A DNA stretch of 64,000 nucleotides from Thalassotalea profundi (GCF_014653195.1 NZ_BNAH01000012.1:62001-126000), one strand, 5' to 3'. Positions 9,662 through 18,996 are shown, counted from the first letter of the stretch. Made by a program: numbers and translations. Notes: generated from the letters alone by a model not told the origin.

Positions 9662-11410
9662 CTAATGATCATGTGCTTTCGCAATTTCACCGTGAGGTGT
9701 ACGGAAGTTTGTTACCATTTGTTGGATATGAGCTGGCGCTGGGCCAGTAAATGTAAGGACGATAAATGCAACCGCAAAGTTCACTAATGCACCAACAGCC
9801 CCAAACGCATTAGGTGAGATACCGAAGAACCAATTTGGTCCCATGTCACCTAAGAACGAAGTACCATGAATAAACATAATCCCTTTGTGTTGGAAAACAT
9901 ATAGCATGGTTACACCAATACCTGCACACATACCTGACACTGCCGCTTTACCACTCATTTTCTTTGAGAATATTCCCATCATTAGTGCTGGGAAAATACT
10001 AGATGCAGCTAACCCAAAGGCGAGTGCAACAGTTCCTGCGGCAAATCCCGGCGGATTTAAACCAAGCCAACCAGACACTAACACGGCTATTGTCATTACT
10101 ATACGACCTGTTAATAGCTCATTCTTTTCTGATAAGTTAGGCGTTAACACCCCTTTCATTAAATCATGAGAAATAGAGGAAGATATCGCTAATAACAAAC
10201 CAGCTGCTGTTGAAAGTGCAGCAGCTAAACCACCTGCAGCCACTAACGCAATAACCCAGTTTGGTAAATTAGCAATCGCAGGGTTAGCCAATACCATAAT
10301 GTCTTGATCAACTTTTACCATTTCATTGGTAGTTGAATCAGCAGTATATTGTACTTTGCCGTCGCCATTTTTATCTTCAAATTTTAGTAAGCCTGTATTT
10401 TCCCAGTCTTTAAACCACTGAGGACGTTCGTCATATACAAGGTTTTGACCTGCAGCTGGTTCAATCGTATTCATTAGGTTAAAACGCGCCATAGCACCAA
10501 CAGCTGGTGCAACTGTATAAAGTAATGCGATAAATACTAGCGCATAGCCCGCGGATTGACGTGCTGCTTTAACACTAGGCACAGTAAAGAAGCGCATAAT
10601 AACGTGAGGTAAACCCGCAGTACCGATCATTAATGACATGGTATAAGCGAACATATCAAGCGTACCACCCATATTAGCCGTGGTGTACTCTTTAAAGCCT
10701 AACTCAGTCACCACTGTATCTAACTTATCTAGTAAATAAACACCACTACCATCAGCAAGTGTAGAGCCTAAACCTAATTGTGGAATAGGGTTACCTGTTA
10801 ACTGAAGTGAAATAAAGACTGCTGGAATGGTATAAGCAAAAATCAATACACAATATTGGGCAATTTGCGTGTAAGTAATACCTTTCATACCACCTAGTAC
10901 CGCATAAACCCAAACCACAAACATACCAATATATAGGCCAAGTTCGTAGTCAACATCGAGGAAGCGAGAGAATGCAACACCCACACCTTTCATCTGGCCT
11001 ATGATGTAAGTTAATGAAGCAAGAATTAAACATATAACGGCAACAATACGCGCCGTATTAGAATAATATCTGTCCGAAATAAATTCAGGTACGGTAAATT
11101 TGCCATGTTTACGCATATAGGGCGCTAAACACATCGCCAATAATACATAACCACCGGTCCACCCCATTAAAAATACTGAACCACCGTAACCTAAAAAGGC
11201 AATTAAGCCTGCCATTGAAATGAACGACGCAGCACTCATCCAATCGGCACCAATTGCCATACCATTTTGCATTGGTGTTACACCACCGCCAGCAACGTAG
11301 AAATCACTCGTTGACCCTGCTCGAGCCCACCATGCAATTGCAAAATAAAGTGCGAAAGAGCCCCCGACAGCAATCCACGTATAGATTTTTAATTCATCTA
11401 CTCCGCTCAT
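9662..11410 (-). CDS. Sodium:solute symporter, VC_2705 subfamily (large subunit)
   Basis: A 582-residue SLC5-type cation/solute symporter with about 13 membrane helices. FYVAGGGVTPMQNGMAIGAD near residue 37 and GLAASSIFPALMMGIFSKK near the C-terminus are characteristic. It is close to ActP (acetate permease) but carries an extra loop around residues 330-375 (ENTGLLKFEDKNGDGKVQY), typical of the VC_2705-type symporters that work with a small DUF4212 subunit. Its start overlaps the stop of that small subunit by one base (TAATG), implying translational coupling. The likely substrate is a small carboxylate such as acetate, inferred from the family and from the CrbS/CrbR genes alongside. The gene is sometimes annotated actP. 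Confidence 0.88.
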   Translation of the reverse strand: MSGVDELKIYTWIAVGGSFALYFAIAWWARAGSTSDFYVAGGGVTPMQNGMAIGADWMSAASFISMAGLIAFLGYGGSVFLMGWTGGYVLLAMCLAPYMRKHGKFTVPEFISDRYYSNTARIVAVICLILASLTYIIGQMKGVGVAFSRFLDVDYELGLYIGMFVVWVYAVLGGMKGITYTQIAQYCVLIFAYTIPAVFISLQLTGNPIPQLGLGSTLADGSGVYLLDKLDTVVTELGFKEYTTANMGGTLDMFAYTMSLMIGTAGLPHVIMRFFTVPSVKAARQSAGYALVFIALLYTVAPAVGAMARFNLMNTIEPAAGQNLVYDERPQWFKDWENTGLLKFEDKNGDGKVQYTADSTTNEMVKVDQDIMVLANPAIANLPNWVIALVAAGGLAAALSTAAGLLLAISSSISHDLMKGVLTPNLSEKNELLTGRIVMTIAVLVSGWLGLNPPGFAAGTVALAFGLAASSIFPALMMGIFSKKMSGKAAVSGMCAGIGVTMLYVFQHKGIMFIHGTSFLGDMGPNWFFGISPNAFGAVGALVNFAVAFIVLTFTGPAPAHIQQMVTNFRTPHGEIAKAHDH

Positions 11411-11661
11411 TACTCTTCCTCCACATTATGTTTTTTATCAAGATCGTTCATTTTCTTGGTATACCAGAAAATTAACGCTAAGAATGTATATATTGAACCT
11501 TGTTGTGCAAACCAGAAACCTAGTTTGTACCCACCTAGACGAAATTCATTCAATGGCTCGACTAAAAGTATACCGAAACCAAATGACACGACGAACCAGA
11601 TAGCAAGACATATGAATATTAGGCGAAGATTATCTTGCCAATATGATGTGTTGTCTTCCAT
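11410..11661 (-). CDS. DUF4212 symporter small subunit
   Basis: An 83-residue protein with two membrane helices (about 12-32 and 46-67). The core WFVVSFGFGILLVEPLNEFR and LGFWFAQQGSIYTFLALIFWY matches the DUF4212/TIGR03647 small subunit found immediately upstream of VC_2705-type symporters. It probably assembles with or stabilises the large subunit in the inner membrane. GGAGAGAAT lies just upstream of the ATG. The stop overlaps the next start by one base. The charged C-terminus (KKMNDLDKKHNVEEE) is cytoplasmic. Confidence 0.92.
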   Translation of the reverse strand: MEDNTSYWQDNLRLIFICLAIWFVVSFGFGILLVEPLNEFRLGGYKLGFWFAQQGSIYTFLALIFWYTKKMNDLDKKHNVEEE

Positions 11662-11852
11662 TATTCTCTCCTAGCAAAATTACTACTTGAACAATTGTTC
11701 TGTTAGTAACGCGTTTTATATTTATTAGTACGCTTGTTTACCTGTTATTGTAATTAGCAAAATTCGCTCTAAGGTGCTGTTCAAGTAGAACAAATCTTCA
11801 TTACGAATTTTAGCTATGGTAAACACTATCAATCTTTTATCTGCCTAGGTAT

Positions 11853-11866
11853 TAAACTTTAGTCTA
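11853..11866. promoter_or_regulatory. Candidate CrbR-type operator between symporter and DUF294 genes
   Basis: TAAACTTTAGTCTA at 11853-11866 matches, with one mismatch, the near-palindrome found twice upstream of the porin at 17.7 kb. On the opposite strand it shares the 12-mer CTAGACTAAAGT exactly with the first porin site. A weaker half-site (GACTTAG at 11886-11892) lies about 31 bp further on. The location, between divergently transcribed symporter and DUF294 genes and about 80 bp before the DUF294 start, suits an activator site. Binding by the CrbR-like regulator is inference. Confidence 0.45.
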
Positions 11867-11945
11867 GAGTGAGGTAATTAACGTTGACTTAGTTTAGCGA
11901 TATACACTACAAACAATGCATAGCCCTAATAAACAAGGCACTTTT

Positions 11946-13790
11946 ATGGAACATGAATTAACTGAAATAAATACATTTCTACATACCATCCCACCTTTTG
12001 ATCAGTTAACGATAGAGATTATTGCCCAATTAACGAAAGCAATAACTATTAATTACCTACGTAAAGAAAGCCATTTACCGCCTAAAGGATGTGATGAAAA
12101 AACACTTTATATCATTCGAAAAGGAGCATTAGCTTATAGTTCATTACAAGGTGAATTATTAGGAAAATATGGAGAAGGTGATATTTGTAGTGTCTTTATT
12201 TTTCCTGATCAAATTGATGAAATAAAAGTGCATGCAGAAGAAGATACCTTGTTATATTGCTTACCCTTTTTAGCCTTTAGTAACATAACAGCGAACTTTA
12301 ATAACGTTATTCGTTTTTTTGAAAATAGCGCTGAAGAAAGATTGAATACTCAAATGACGCAACTTAATGAGGACGCTATTTTATCTTCATCATTAATGGA
12401 TACGTCTGTTAGTCAATTTTGTCATGGTCCTGTTGCAACTATTGAAAGTTACTGCACCATTCAACAAGCAGCTATCAAAATGACCGAGCTTAGCTTCTCA
12501 TGCTTAGTGGTTATAGAAGCAGATAAACCTGTCGGTATTATTACTGATAAAGATATTAGACGTCGTTGTGTCGCCAAAGGTTTATCTTTCAACCAGCCTG
12601 TATCAGATATTATGACCAAAGATATGCTGACACTTAATGAAAACGATAGAGCCTACGATGCCTTAATGCTAATGACAGGTAAGCGTATTCATCATTTACC
12701 TGTAACTCAAAATGGCAAGTTAACTGCCATGGTAACCATTACTGACTTGATGAATAATGAAGGTCAAAATGCCATCAACATTACCAATATGATCCGCCGA
12801 GCAAGTAACCTTGATGAATTAAAAGTCATAAGTGCTCTACTACCAAAGCTTCAAGTTAAAATGGCAAAACTAGGAACAACAGCGGATCATATTGGTAAAA
12901 GCATCAGCGCCATAACAGCTGCATTAACCATTCGTTTAATTGAAATGGCCGAAGAAAAATATGGTCCTGCGCCTGCCCCATGGGCCTGGTTAGCTGCTGG
13001 TTCTCAAGCTCGGCAAGAGCAATTTGCCCATTCAGATCAGGACAATGCCATTATCTATTCTGATGATGTAATAACGGAAGATAAACCATGGTTTAAACAT
13101 GTGGCCACTTTTGTCTCAGATGGGTTAGCGACTTGTGGTTTTATCTATTGCCCTGGCGACATTATGGCAACCAATACACAGTGGTGCCAGCCACAGTCTA
13201 CATGGCATCAATATTTTGACCAGTGGGTAACCAAACCCAGACCACAAGCCTTGTTAAATAGCAGTGTCTTTTTCGATTTAGTGACAATTTATGGCGATAA
13301 CTCGTTAATTGATCAAGTAAGAGAAAAGTTATTACAAAAGACTAAAGGTAATAGCTTGTTTTTAGCGCACTTATCCAGAAATGCACTAATGCTAAAACCA
13401 CCACTCGGTTTTTTTAGAGACTTTGTTTTAATTTCAAATGGAAAAAATAAGGCGTCATTAGACTTAAAACATAATGGCATAGCACCAATTGTAGACTTGG
13501 CAAGAATCTATGCGTTAGCTGAAGGAATTGCAGCAACAAATACCATCGAACGTTTAAAGCTAGCCTCAGGAACGCCTTCATTAACTAAAGCTTCTGCCGC
13601 AAATTTGATAGATGCCTATGAATTTCTAGGAATTTTACGTATGAATCATCAAGCAACAAAAATTCAAGCAGGTGAAGCACCAGATAACTATCTCGCCCCT
13701 AAAAATATTTCAAAGCTTGAGCGGGAACATTTAAAAGATGCTTTTAAAGTAATAAAAACCATGCAAGATAATAGACAAACCACACTGTAG
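11946..13790 (+). CDS. cNMP-binding/CBS/DUF294 nucleotidyltransferase-like protein
   Basis: About 614 residues. Order: cyclic-nucleotide-binding-like domain (about 1-130), two CBS domains (about 150-275, with GIITDKDIRRR and a second ending in MVTITDLM), a DUF294 nucleotidyltransferase domain (about 315-430, with AAGSQARQEQFAHSDQDNAI, the GSxxRxExxxxSDxD pattern shared with GlnD), and a DUF294 C-terminal helical domain. The family is predicted to sense nucleotides and transfer a nucleotide to a protein partner. Its target is unknown. It pairs with the exonuclease gene 7 bp downstream and diverges from the symporter pair, an arrangement also known from Pseudomonas. ATG 11946 is preferred because CAAGG lies at normal spacing. 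An upstream in-frame ATG at 11916 has no ribosome-binding site. Confidence 0.87.
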   Translation: MEHELTEINTFLHTIPPFDQLTIEIIAQLTKAITINYLRKESHLPPKGCDEKTLYIIRKGALAYSSLQGELLGKYGEGDICSVFIFPDQIDEIKVHAEEDTLLYCLPFLAFSNITANFNNVIRFFENSAEERLNTQMTQLNEDAILSSSLMDTSVSQFCHGPVATIESYCTIQQAAIKMTELSFSCLVVIEADKPVGIITDKDIRRRCVAKGLSFNQPVSDIMTKDMLTLNENDRAYDALMLMTGKRIHHLPVTQNGKLTAMVTITDLMNNEGQNAINITNMIRRASNLDELKVISALLPKLQVKMAKLGTTADHIGKSISAITAALTIRLIEMAEEKYGPAPAPWAWLAAGSQARQEQFAHSDQDNAIIYSDDVITEDKPWFKHVATFVSDGLATCGFIYCPGDIMATNTQWCQPQSTWHQYFDQWVTKPRPQALLNSSVFFDLVTIYGDNSLIDQVREKLLQKTKGNSLFLAHLSRNALMLKPPLGFFRDFVLISNGKNKASLDLKHNGIAPIVDLARIYALAEGIAATNTIERLKLASGTPSLTKASAANLIDAYEFLGILRMNHQATKIQAGEAPDNYLAPKNISKLEREHLKDAFKVIKTMQDNRQTTL

Positions 13791-13797
13791 GATATTT

Positions 13798-14496
13798 ATG
13801 TATAGTCATCATCCTTTATTTCGCTGGTTAATTGGCTACGAAGCCAAAAGAAAACGTGCATTTGCTAAAGCACCAGAAAGCCCTTTGAAGCGTTATTTAG
13901 CACACCCCTTACCCAGCCCTGATATGCCTTTAGATCAAATAAAGATACTCTCAGTAGATTTTGAAACAACTGGGCTTAATGCAGTTAATGATAAATTGCT
14001 CAGTGTTGGTTGTGTCGAAATATCTGAACAACAAATCGCATTAAACACTTGCTACCACAAAATCATTAATACACCAGACGACCTTGTACCAGAAAACGTT
14101 ATCATTCATCAAATAACTGATGATCAAAAAGCTCGGGGAGCTCTATTAAAAGAAGTACTCGACGACCTTCTTAACGCCCTCGCTGGAAAAGTGATGTTAG
14201 TACATTTTGCCCGAATAGAGCGACAGTTTTTTCATCAGGCTTGTTTAGAGGTTTATGGTATAGCTGCGCCGATAGCTATGATTGACACCTTAGCCATAGC
14301 CAAACGAAAGCTCGATAAACGTGATGTTGCTTACGACCCTTCGGAGCTAAGGCTAAGTAATTTACGTCATGCTCATCAATTGCCACAGTATTCTGCTCAT
14401 AACGCCCTTAATGATGCCATCGCCACTGCTGAATTATTATTAGCGCAGTTGTCTAAAATGCCAAACAACATTAAGTTAAAAGATATTTTATTATAA
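13798..14496 (+). CDS. DnaQ-like 3'-5' exonuclease (DEDDh)
   Basis: A 232-residue member of the DnaQ/DEDDh exonuclease superfamily. Exo I is SVDFETTGL (Asp54, Glu56). The Exo II-like segment VHFARIERQFF carries Glu141 where Asp is usual. Exo III is HNALNDAIATAELL (His201, Asp206). Such proteins remove nucleotides from 3' ends of DNA or RNA with two metal ions. It begins 7 bp after the DUF294 gene, so the two are surely co-transcribed. This exonuclease/DUF294/symporter grouping recurs in proteobacteria, yet the reason for the link is not established. It is not the replicative epsilon subunit, given the divergent N-terminal 45 residues and context. Confidence 0.85.
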   Translation: MYSHHPLFRWLIGYEAKRKRAFAKAPESPLKRYLAHPLPSPDMPLDQIKILSVDFETTGLNAVNDKLLSVGCVEISEQQIALNTCYHKIINTPDDLVPENVIIHQITDDQKARGALLKEVLDDLLNALAGKVMLVHFARIERQFFHQACLEVYGIAAPIAMIDTLAIAKRKLDKRDVAYDPSELRLSNLRHAHQLPQYSAHNALNDAIATAELLLAQLSKMPNNIKLKDILL

Positions 14497-14520
14497 CGGC
14501 ACGATAATAATCTATCCTAT

Positions 14521-14772
14521 TTAAGCTGTGGCTTTTGTTTTTTTAAGCATAGCAAAAAGCTGATCTTTTAAATTCAAACGCTGTTTCTTCTGTAATTCTA
14601 AATATTCATCAGTAGTATTTTCAACCCCTTGCTCGATACGATGAATTTCATGGTCAACCTCATGATATTCCTTAAATAAACGAGCGAAGTGGCCATCACT
14701 TATTTTTAAGTCGTGAATTTCTTTTTCAAATTCTGGAAATTCATTATGTAAGTCATGTTTTTCAATTGACAT
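14521..14772 (-). CDS. YdcH/DUF465 family small protein
   Basis: An 83-residue, highly charged, helical protein with the DUF465 pattern (FPEFEKEIHDLKISDGHFARL, then EYHEVDHEIHRIE, then LKDQL). The family forms helical hairpins of unknown function. AGGAG sits 6 bases before the ATG, and the first 11 bases overlap the end of the DksA-like gene, so translation is probably coupled to it. Confidence 0.88.
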   Translation of the reverse strand: MSIEKHDLHNEFPEFEKEIHDLKISDGHFARLFKEYHEVDHEIHRIEQGVENTTDEYLELQKKQRLNLKDQLFAMLKKTKATA

Positions 14773-15097
14773 AGTTTTCTCCTAATTGTGCGCAATTAAT
14801 ACATAGTGTTGTATAAGGTAGAGCAGCTAATCTTTCAGGTAATATTTCACCATCACATTCAGCACACCTTCCGTATTCATTATTCTCTAAACGCAATAAT
14901 GCGACTTTGATCAGCTTTAATTCAGCTTTTGCTTCTCGATGAATTTCATCTAATACTTCATCATTTTCACTTTCAGTAGTGTGCTCTGTAAAATCAGCAG
15001 ATCGCCCCTTTTTAAAATCTGCCTCAATAGCTGAAATACGTTTAATCAATTCTTGTTGTTTGTTTTCTAATAATTCAAATACTTGTTGTGAATTCAT
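14762..15097 (-). CDS. TraR/DksA-type zinc finger protein
   Basis: A 111-residue protein of the TraR/DksA family. The coiled N-terminal region (about 1-75) is followed by a four-cysteine zinc finger, CAECDGEILPERLAAL...CINC, with C-x2-C-x17-C-x2-C spacing (about 81-104). It is shorter than DksA (about 150 residues) and lacks the long DksA coiled-coil tip, so it is probably a DksA paralogue that contacts the RNA polymerase secondary channel, as inferred from the family. GAGGAG sits 6 bases before the ATG. The downstream YdcH gene overlaps it by 11 bases. Confidence 0.85.
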   Translation of the reverse strand: MNSQQVFELLENKQQELIKRISAIEADFKKGRSADFTEHTTESENDEVLDEIHREAKAELKLIKVALLRLENNEYGRCAECDGEILPERLAALPYTTLCINCAQLGENYVN

Positions 15098-15210
15098 CGC
15101 ATTCTCCTCAATATGAATTCATCATAACTCATGTACTTTTGAATACTTTGATTTGGCACAATAAAACGTTAACTGTGTAACTTATTAATATTAAATTAAG
15201 TATTTTAGAC

Positions 15211-15240
15211 ACAAAAAAAAAGGAGCTTTCGCTCCTTTTA
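15211..15240 (-). terminator. Rho-independent terminator after the DPP IV-like gene
   Basis: On the minus strand, AAAAGGAGC, GAAA tetraloop, GCTCCTTTT, then a run of at least nine T. It lies 16 bp past the peptidase stop. This is a textbook intrinsic terminator. Confidence 0.9.
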
Positions 15241-15255
15241 AATTTCTTGCTTAAA

Positions 15256-17541
15256 CTATTTATTTAAACTAGTGAATACAAACTCTTTAGGGGGTGTTTC
15301 CCCCATTAAATGAGTTACAAAATAATCCCAGCGTTTACGTAACATAAAAGGCTCTCGCGAAAAACCATGGTTACGATTAGGTAACATAATCATGTCAAAA
15401 TCTTTATTTGCTGCGATCAATGCCTCAACAACTACTAATGTGCTATAAGGCGGGACATTTGTATCCGTTGTGCCATGGGCAATTAATAGCTTACCTTTTA
15501 AATTTTTTGCAATAAGTTGATTAGCTTGGCTATCATAATTTGTACTGCCATCTTCTTTATTGACTAATGAGCCATGAAACTTTTCACCCCATTCATCTGC
15601 ATAATTGCGGTTGTCATGATTACCCGCCTGCGAAACAGCTACACTATAAAAGTCTGGATACGTTAATAACGCTCTTGTAGATGCAAAGCCACCACCAGAG
15701 TGCCCCCAAATACCTACACGACTATCATCTATCCAAGAATATTTTTCCGCTAATTGTTGAATAGCCGCGACTTGATCTGGAATTCCACTATCACCCATAT
15801 TGCCATAGTAGCCATCATGAAAGCTTTTTGAACGTCCCGGTGTTCCTAACGCATCAATTGCTATAACAATAAAACCTAATTCAGCTATAGCATTATGATC
15901 ATTTCGAGACGCCTGAAAATGACGTCCTCGAATACTGCCCACTTGTGGACCTGGATATAGGTAATTGATCACAGGGTATTTCTTAGTTGCATCAAAATTA
16001 GAAGGTTTAAAATATAAGCCATGAATATCGTGCTCACCATTACGATCTTTCACAACAAAGGGAGTAGGAGCTTGCCAATTAGTTGCCACTAATTTGCTTA
16101 TATCCATTTGTTCAATAATAAAGCCAGAACGAGATTCTGTACTACGAACAAACGTTTCGGCCGGTAAAGTTGGAGTTGAGGCAGTATCTACAAAGAATTT
16201 ACCATCATGCTTTAATGTAATTTGATGGTGTTTTTTCTCGGGTGTTAACAGGGTTAATTCAGAACCGTCTTTCTTTATACTATATAAATAATGGAAGTAA
16301 GGATCACCACCTTCACGGCCTGCACCAGTAAAAATTAGCTTATTAGTATTCTCATCAACATGCAGAAGTTCAAGTACAGTCCAATCGCCTTGAGTAATAG
16401 GATGTTTAACTTTGCCTGTTTCTACGTCAATGAGGTACAAATGCCCCCAATTACTACGTTGTGAAAACCAAATGACTTCGTTCGTTTTCGACAAATACTG
16501 CCAACTAATACCACTTACACCTGACTCAAAGAAGGTTTTTACCGTTTCAGTAAAAATAGTTTTTACTTCACCCGTATTAGCGTTAGCAATTTTTAACGTG
16601 GCGTTTTTATGATCTCGACTGGAAGATACAAAAGCAAAACTTTGCCCATCTTCAGCCCAATCAATATCTAATAAACTGCCATCTCTCCCTGCAACATGAT
16701 CAGTTATGGTTGACCGATGTGCATCAGGCTCCATATCAAGCTTCACAAGTTCACCGGTTTCAACATCAATAACCACGCGATGAATAGTAAAGATGTGTTC
16801 ATCACCTGGGAGCGGATATTTCCAAACATCAATTTTAGGATGCCCAACAGCGGTTGATACTATTCCCATATCTCCAACTTTACGGCCATCATGCTTAAAT
16901 GTTGTCAATTTTTTAGAATCAGGAGACCATTTTACAACAGGAGTATTTTTACGTATCCAACCTGCATTATTAGTTGCATACCCAAAATCTTTCATGCCGT
17001 CTGTCGTTAATTGTGTTTCCTTGTTATTCGATAGATCACGCATCCATAAATTATACTCGCGAATAAATACCGCTCTTTTACCGTTTGGAGAAACTAATTC
17101 GTTGGGCTTTTTTGTGTCTTTATCATGGCGGCACAAATAACTGTCCAAATCACATCGATAGTTATTACCGGTTACAGCAACATGCAGAATATTTTTTGCG
17201 TCAATATCAATTTGATAAAAAGGTAATTGATTTTCTTTTACTTCTGTTTCTGTGATGCGAGCTAAAGATTCAGCTAACTTCTTATGATTAAAAGCTAATG
17301 CTTTCTTTTGCGTATCAGCATTAACACTAAAAAATTGATTGCCATTTTTAGTAAAACTTCGATAGCTCAATTGACCGTTACTCATCCAACGTGGGTAATT
17401 AACCGTTCCCGTAACTAGCTTACTCGTTGTTTGTGATAAGCGTTGCTCAGCACGTTTGTAGTCACTTTCAGTGATTTTTTCCGCATTAATGGTTAACGAT
17501 ATCAATACCAATAGCGGAGTGAATGAAAGGATTTTCCTCAT
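15256..17541 (-). CDS. Secreted dipeptidyl peptidase IV-type S9 peptidase
   Basis: A 761-residue serine peptidase with a cleavable signal peptide (about 1-20, KILSFTPLLVLISLTINA). Residues about 80-490 form a DPP IV-type beta-propeller (PF00930 type), and the C-terminal alpha/beta hydrolase (about 520-750) carries the nucleophile in GIWGHSGGGFAS (Ser near 616), an acid near 692 (TDTNVPP) and His near 727 (NRNHGFS). S9B enzymes release Xaa-Pro dipeptides from peptides. The signal peptide places it in the periplasm or outside. The gene stands alone, with its own terminator downstream and divergent from the porin gene upstream. DPP IV versus another S9 specificity cannot be settled from sequence alone. 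Confidence 0.88.
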   Translation of the reverse strand: MRKILSFTPLLVLISLTINAEKITESDYKRAEQRLSQTTSKLVTGTVNYPRWMSNGQLSYRSFTKNGNQFFSVNADTQKKALAFNHKKLAESLARITETEVKENQLPFYQIDIDAKNILHVAVTGNNYRCDLDSYLCRHDKDTKKPNELVSPNGKRAVFIREYNLWMRDLSNNKETQLTTDGMKDFGYATNNAGWIRKNTPVVKWSPDSKKLTTFKHDGRKVGDMGIVSTAVGHPKIDVWKYPLPGDEHIFTIHRVVIDVETGELVKLDMEPDAHRSTITDHVAGRDGSLLDIDWAEDGQSFAFVSSSRDHKNATLKIANANTGEVKTIFTETVKTFFESGVSGISWQYLSKTNEVIWFSQRSNWGHLYLIDVETGKVKHPITQGDWTVLELLHVDENTNKLIFTGAGREGGDPYFHYLYSIKKDGSELTLLTPEKKHHQITLKHDGKFFVDTASTPTLPAETFVRSTESRSGFIIEQMDISKLVATNWQAPTPFVVKDRNGEHDIHGLYFKPSNFDATKKYPVINYLYPGPQVGSIRGRHFQASRNDHNAIAELGFIVIAIDALGTPGRSKSFHDGYYGNMGDSGIPDQVAAIQQLAEKYSWIDDSRVGIWGHSGGGFASTRALLTYPDFYSVAVSQAGNHDNRNYADEWGEKFHGSLVNKEDGSTNYDSQANQLIAKNLKGKLLIAHGTTDTNVPPYSTLVVVEALIAANKDFDMIMLPNRNHGFSREPFMLRKRWDYFVTHLMGETPPKEFVFTSLNK

Positions 17542-17895
17542 AACACATACCTTTTTATAATAATTATTGCTAATTGTAACAAGTCACGCCGTAGAGAAAA
17601 GTAAAATTCGTTAACCTGTTTAGATAAATAAGATTCTTATTATGGCTAGACTAGCTGAAGCTCACTACCACTAAAACGCTTTTATATAAAATAACCATTT
17701 GCTCATAAAGCTCACCAATCCCTAGACTAAAGTCTATAGCCAATTGGTTAAATCTTAGACTTAGGTCTAATTCCTAAATATCGAATAACTCTCTACCTTA
17801 TTAAGGTCTTTAAAAATAATTTATAACGATAAAAAATAGTCAGAAAAGAACATTTTCTTTTCCAAGGCTAAATATACAGAAACGGGGAAGACAAA
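17542..17895. promoter_or_regulatory. Divergent control region with two palindromic operators
   Basis: A 354-bp AT-rich spacer between the divergent peptidase and porin genes. It holds TAGACTAAAGTCTA (17723-17736) and TTAGACTTAGGTCTAA (17755-17770), near-palindromes with one mismatch each whose centres are 33 bp apart, about three DNA turns. They lie 125-175 bp before the porin start. A matching site lies in the symporter/DUF294 spacer at 11.85 kb. They look like paired sites for a dimeric activator, and the CrbR-like NarL-family regulator is the best local candidate. No convincing -10/-35 pair could be fixed by eye. Confidence 0.55.
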
Positions 17896-18930
17896 ATGTT
17901 TAATAAGAAAAACCTATTAATGGCAACAGGATTGCTGGCTATTTCAAGCGCTGCAAATGCAGCTTACACCATAAAAATTAACGATACCGATAGCATTAGC
18001 TTTGGCGGCTATTTGCAAGCAGATGTTCGCTACGTTGATGGTAATGTCAATTCATATCTAGGTGATTTTTGGATTGGTAATGCTGCAGAAGGCGACGTTT
18101 CAAGCGTTAAATTCTCCGCCGCTTCTTCACGTTTAAACACTAAGTATGTTCACGGAGATATTACCGGCTTCGTAGAAATGGACTTTTATACAGGCACTGG
18201 GAATGAAGTACTTACAAATTCAATTAGCCCTCGACTACGCCACGCATTTATCAAGTACAAAAACTGGACTGTTGGTCAAACGTGGTCAACCTTTATGAAT
18301 ACAAGCTCTTTAGCGGAAGCTGCCGATTTTGGTGGCCCTTTAGTTGCATCAGCATTTATTCGCCAAACACAGATTCGTTATACCAATGGTAATTTCCAAG
18401 TCGCTATTGAAAATCCAGAATCTTACGGCGGAGATGCAAGTCAAGACTCTATACCAGACGTTGTCGGTAAATATACCTTTAACGGTGATTGGGGTAACAT
18501 TTCAGTTGCAGCGGTTGCCCGTCAACTTAATACGGTAGGCGGTGAGTCTGAATCTGCACTGGCCTACGGTATTTCAGGTAAAATTAAAACTATAGGCAAC
18601 GATGATTTTCGTTTTGCATTTCACGGGGGGAATGCCGGACGTTATGTTGGTGCAACAGCTGCTACCGATTTAGTAGGCGAAGAAGTTGAAGATGTAACTT
18701 CGATTATGGTGGCTTATCGCCATTTTTGGACTGAGACCTTGCGTAGTAATATTTTCTACGGTAATACTGAAACAGATGAGTCTGATCGTGATCGCACACA
18801 TTGGGGTATCAACATATTTAAAAGTATAACTAAAGAATTATCTTACGGTGTTGAAGTTGGTAACTACGAAGTTGCTGATATGGATTTAGATTCTAACTAT
18901 GCACAAGTTTCAATTAAATACGTTTTATAA
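17896..18930 (+). CDS. DcaP-like outer-membrane porin
   Basis: A 344-residue outer-membrane beta-barrel. It has a signal peptide of about 22 residues (ending SAANA), then alternating amphipathic strands starting ISFGGYLQADVRY and ending in an aromatic-rich strand (NYAQVSIKYVL). The segments SSRLNTKYVHGDITGFVEMD and PRLRHAFIKYKNWTVGQTWS resemble the DcaP trimeric porin family, whose founding member takes up dicarboxylates in Acinetobacter. It is monocistronic, with a hairpin terminator following. Two palindromic sites upstream match the one beside the symporter genes, so it may supply the outer-membrane step for the same substrates. GGGGAAGAC precedes the ATG. Confidence 0.85.
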   Translation: MFNKKNLLMATGLLAISSAANAAYTIKINDTDSISFGGYLQADVRYVDGNVNSYLGDFWIGNAAEGDVSSVKFSAASSRLNTKYVHGDITGFVEMDFYTGTGNEVLTNSISPRLRHAFIKYKNWTVGQTWSTFMNTSSLAEAADFGGPLVASAFIRQTQIRYTNGNFQVAIENPESYGGDASQDSIPDVVGKYTFNGDWGNISVAAVARQLNTVGGESESALAYGISGKIKTIGNDDFRFAFHGGNAGRYVGATAATDLVGEEVEDVTSIMVAYRHFWTETLRSNIFYGNTETDESDRDRTHWGINIFKSITKELSYGVEVGNYEVADMDLDSNYAQVSIKYVL

Positions 18931-18947
18931 TAAGTTCTTGCGTTAGT

Positions 18948-18996
18948 TAACCTCTTTGAGGTTACCTTTGGGGAGGTTTATACTTCCCCTTTTTTA
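18948..18996 (+). terminator. Terminator region after the porin gene
   Basis: Two consecutive hairpins: TAACCTC/GAGGTTA (18948-18954 with 18958-18964), then GGGGA/TCCCC with extensions (18970-18990) followed by a run of T. The second is a standard intrinsic terminator. Confidence 0.75.
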
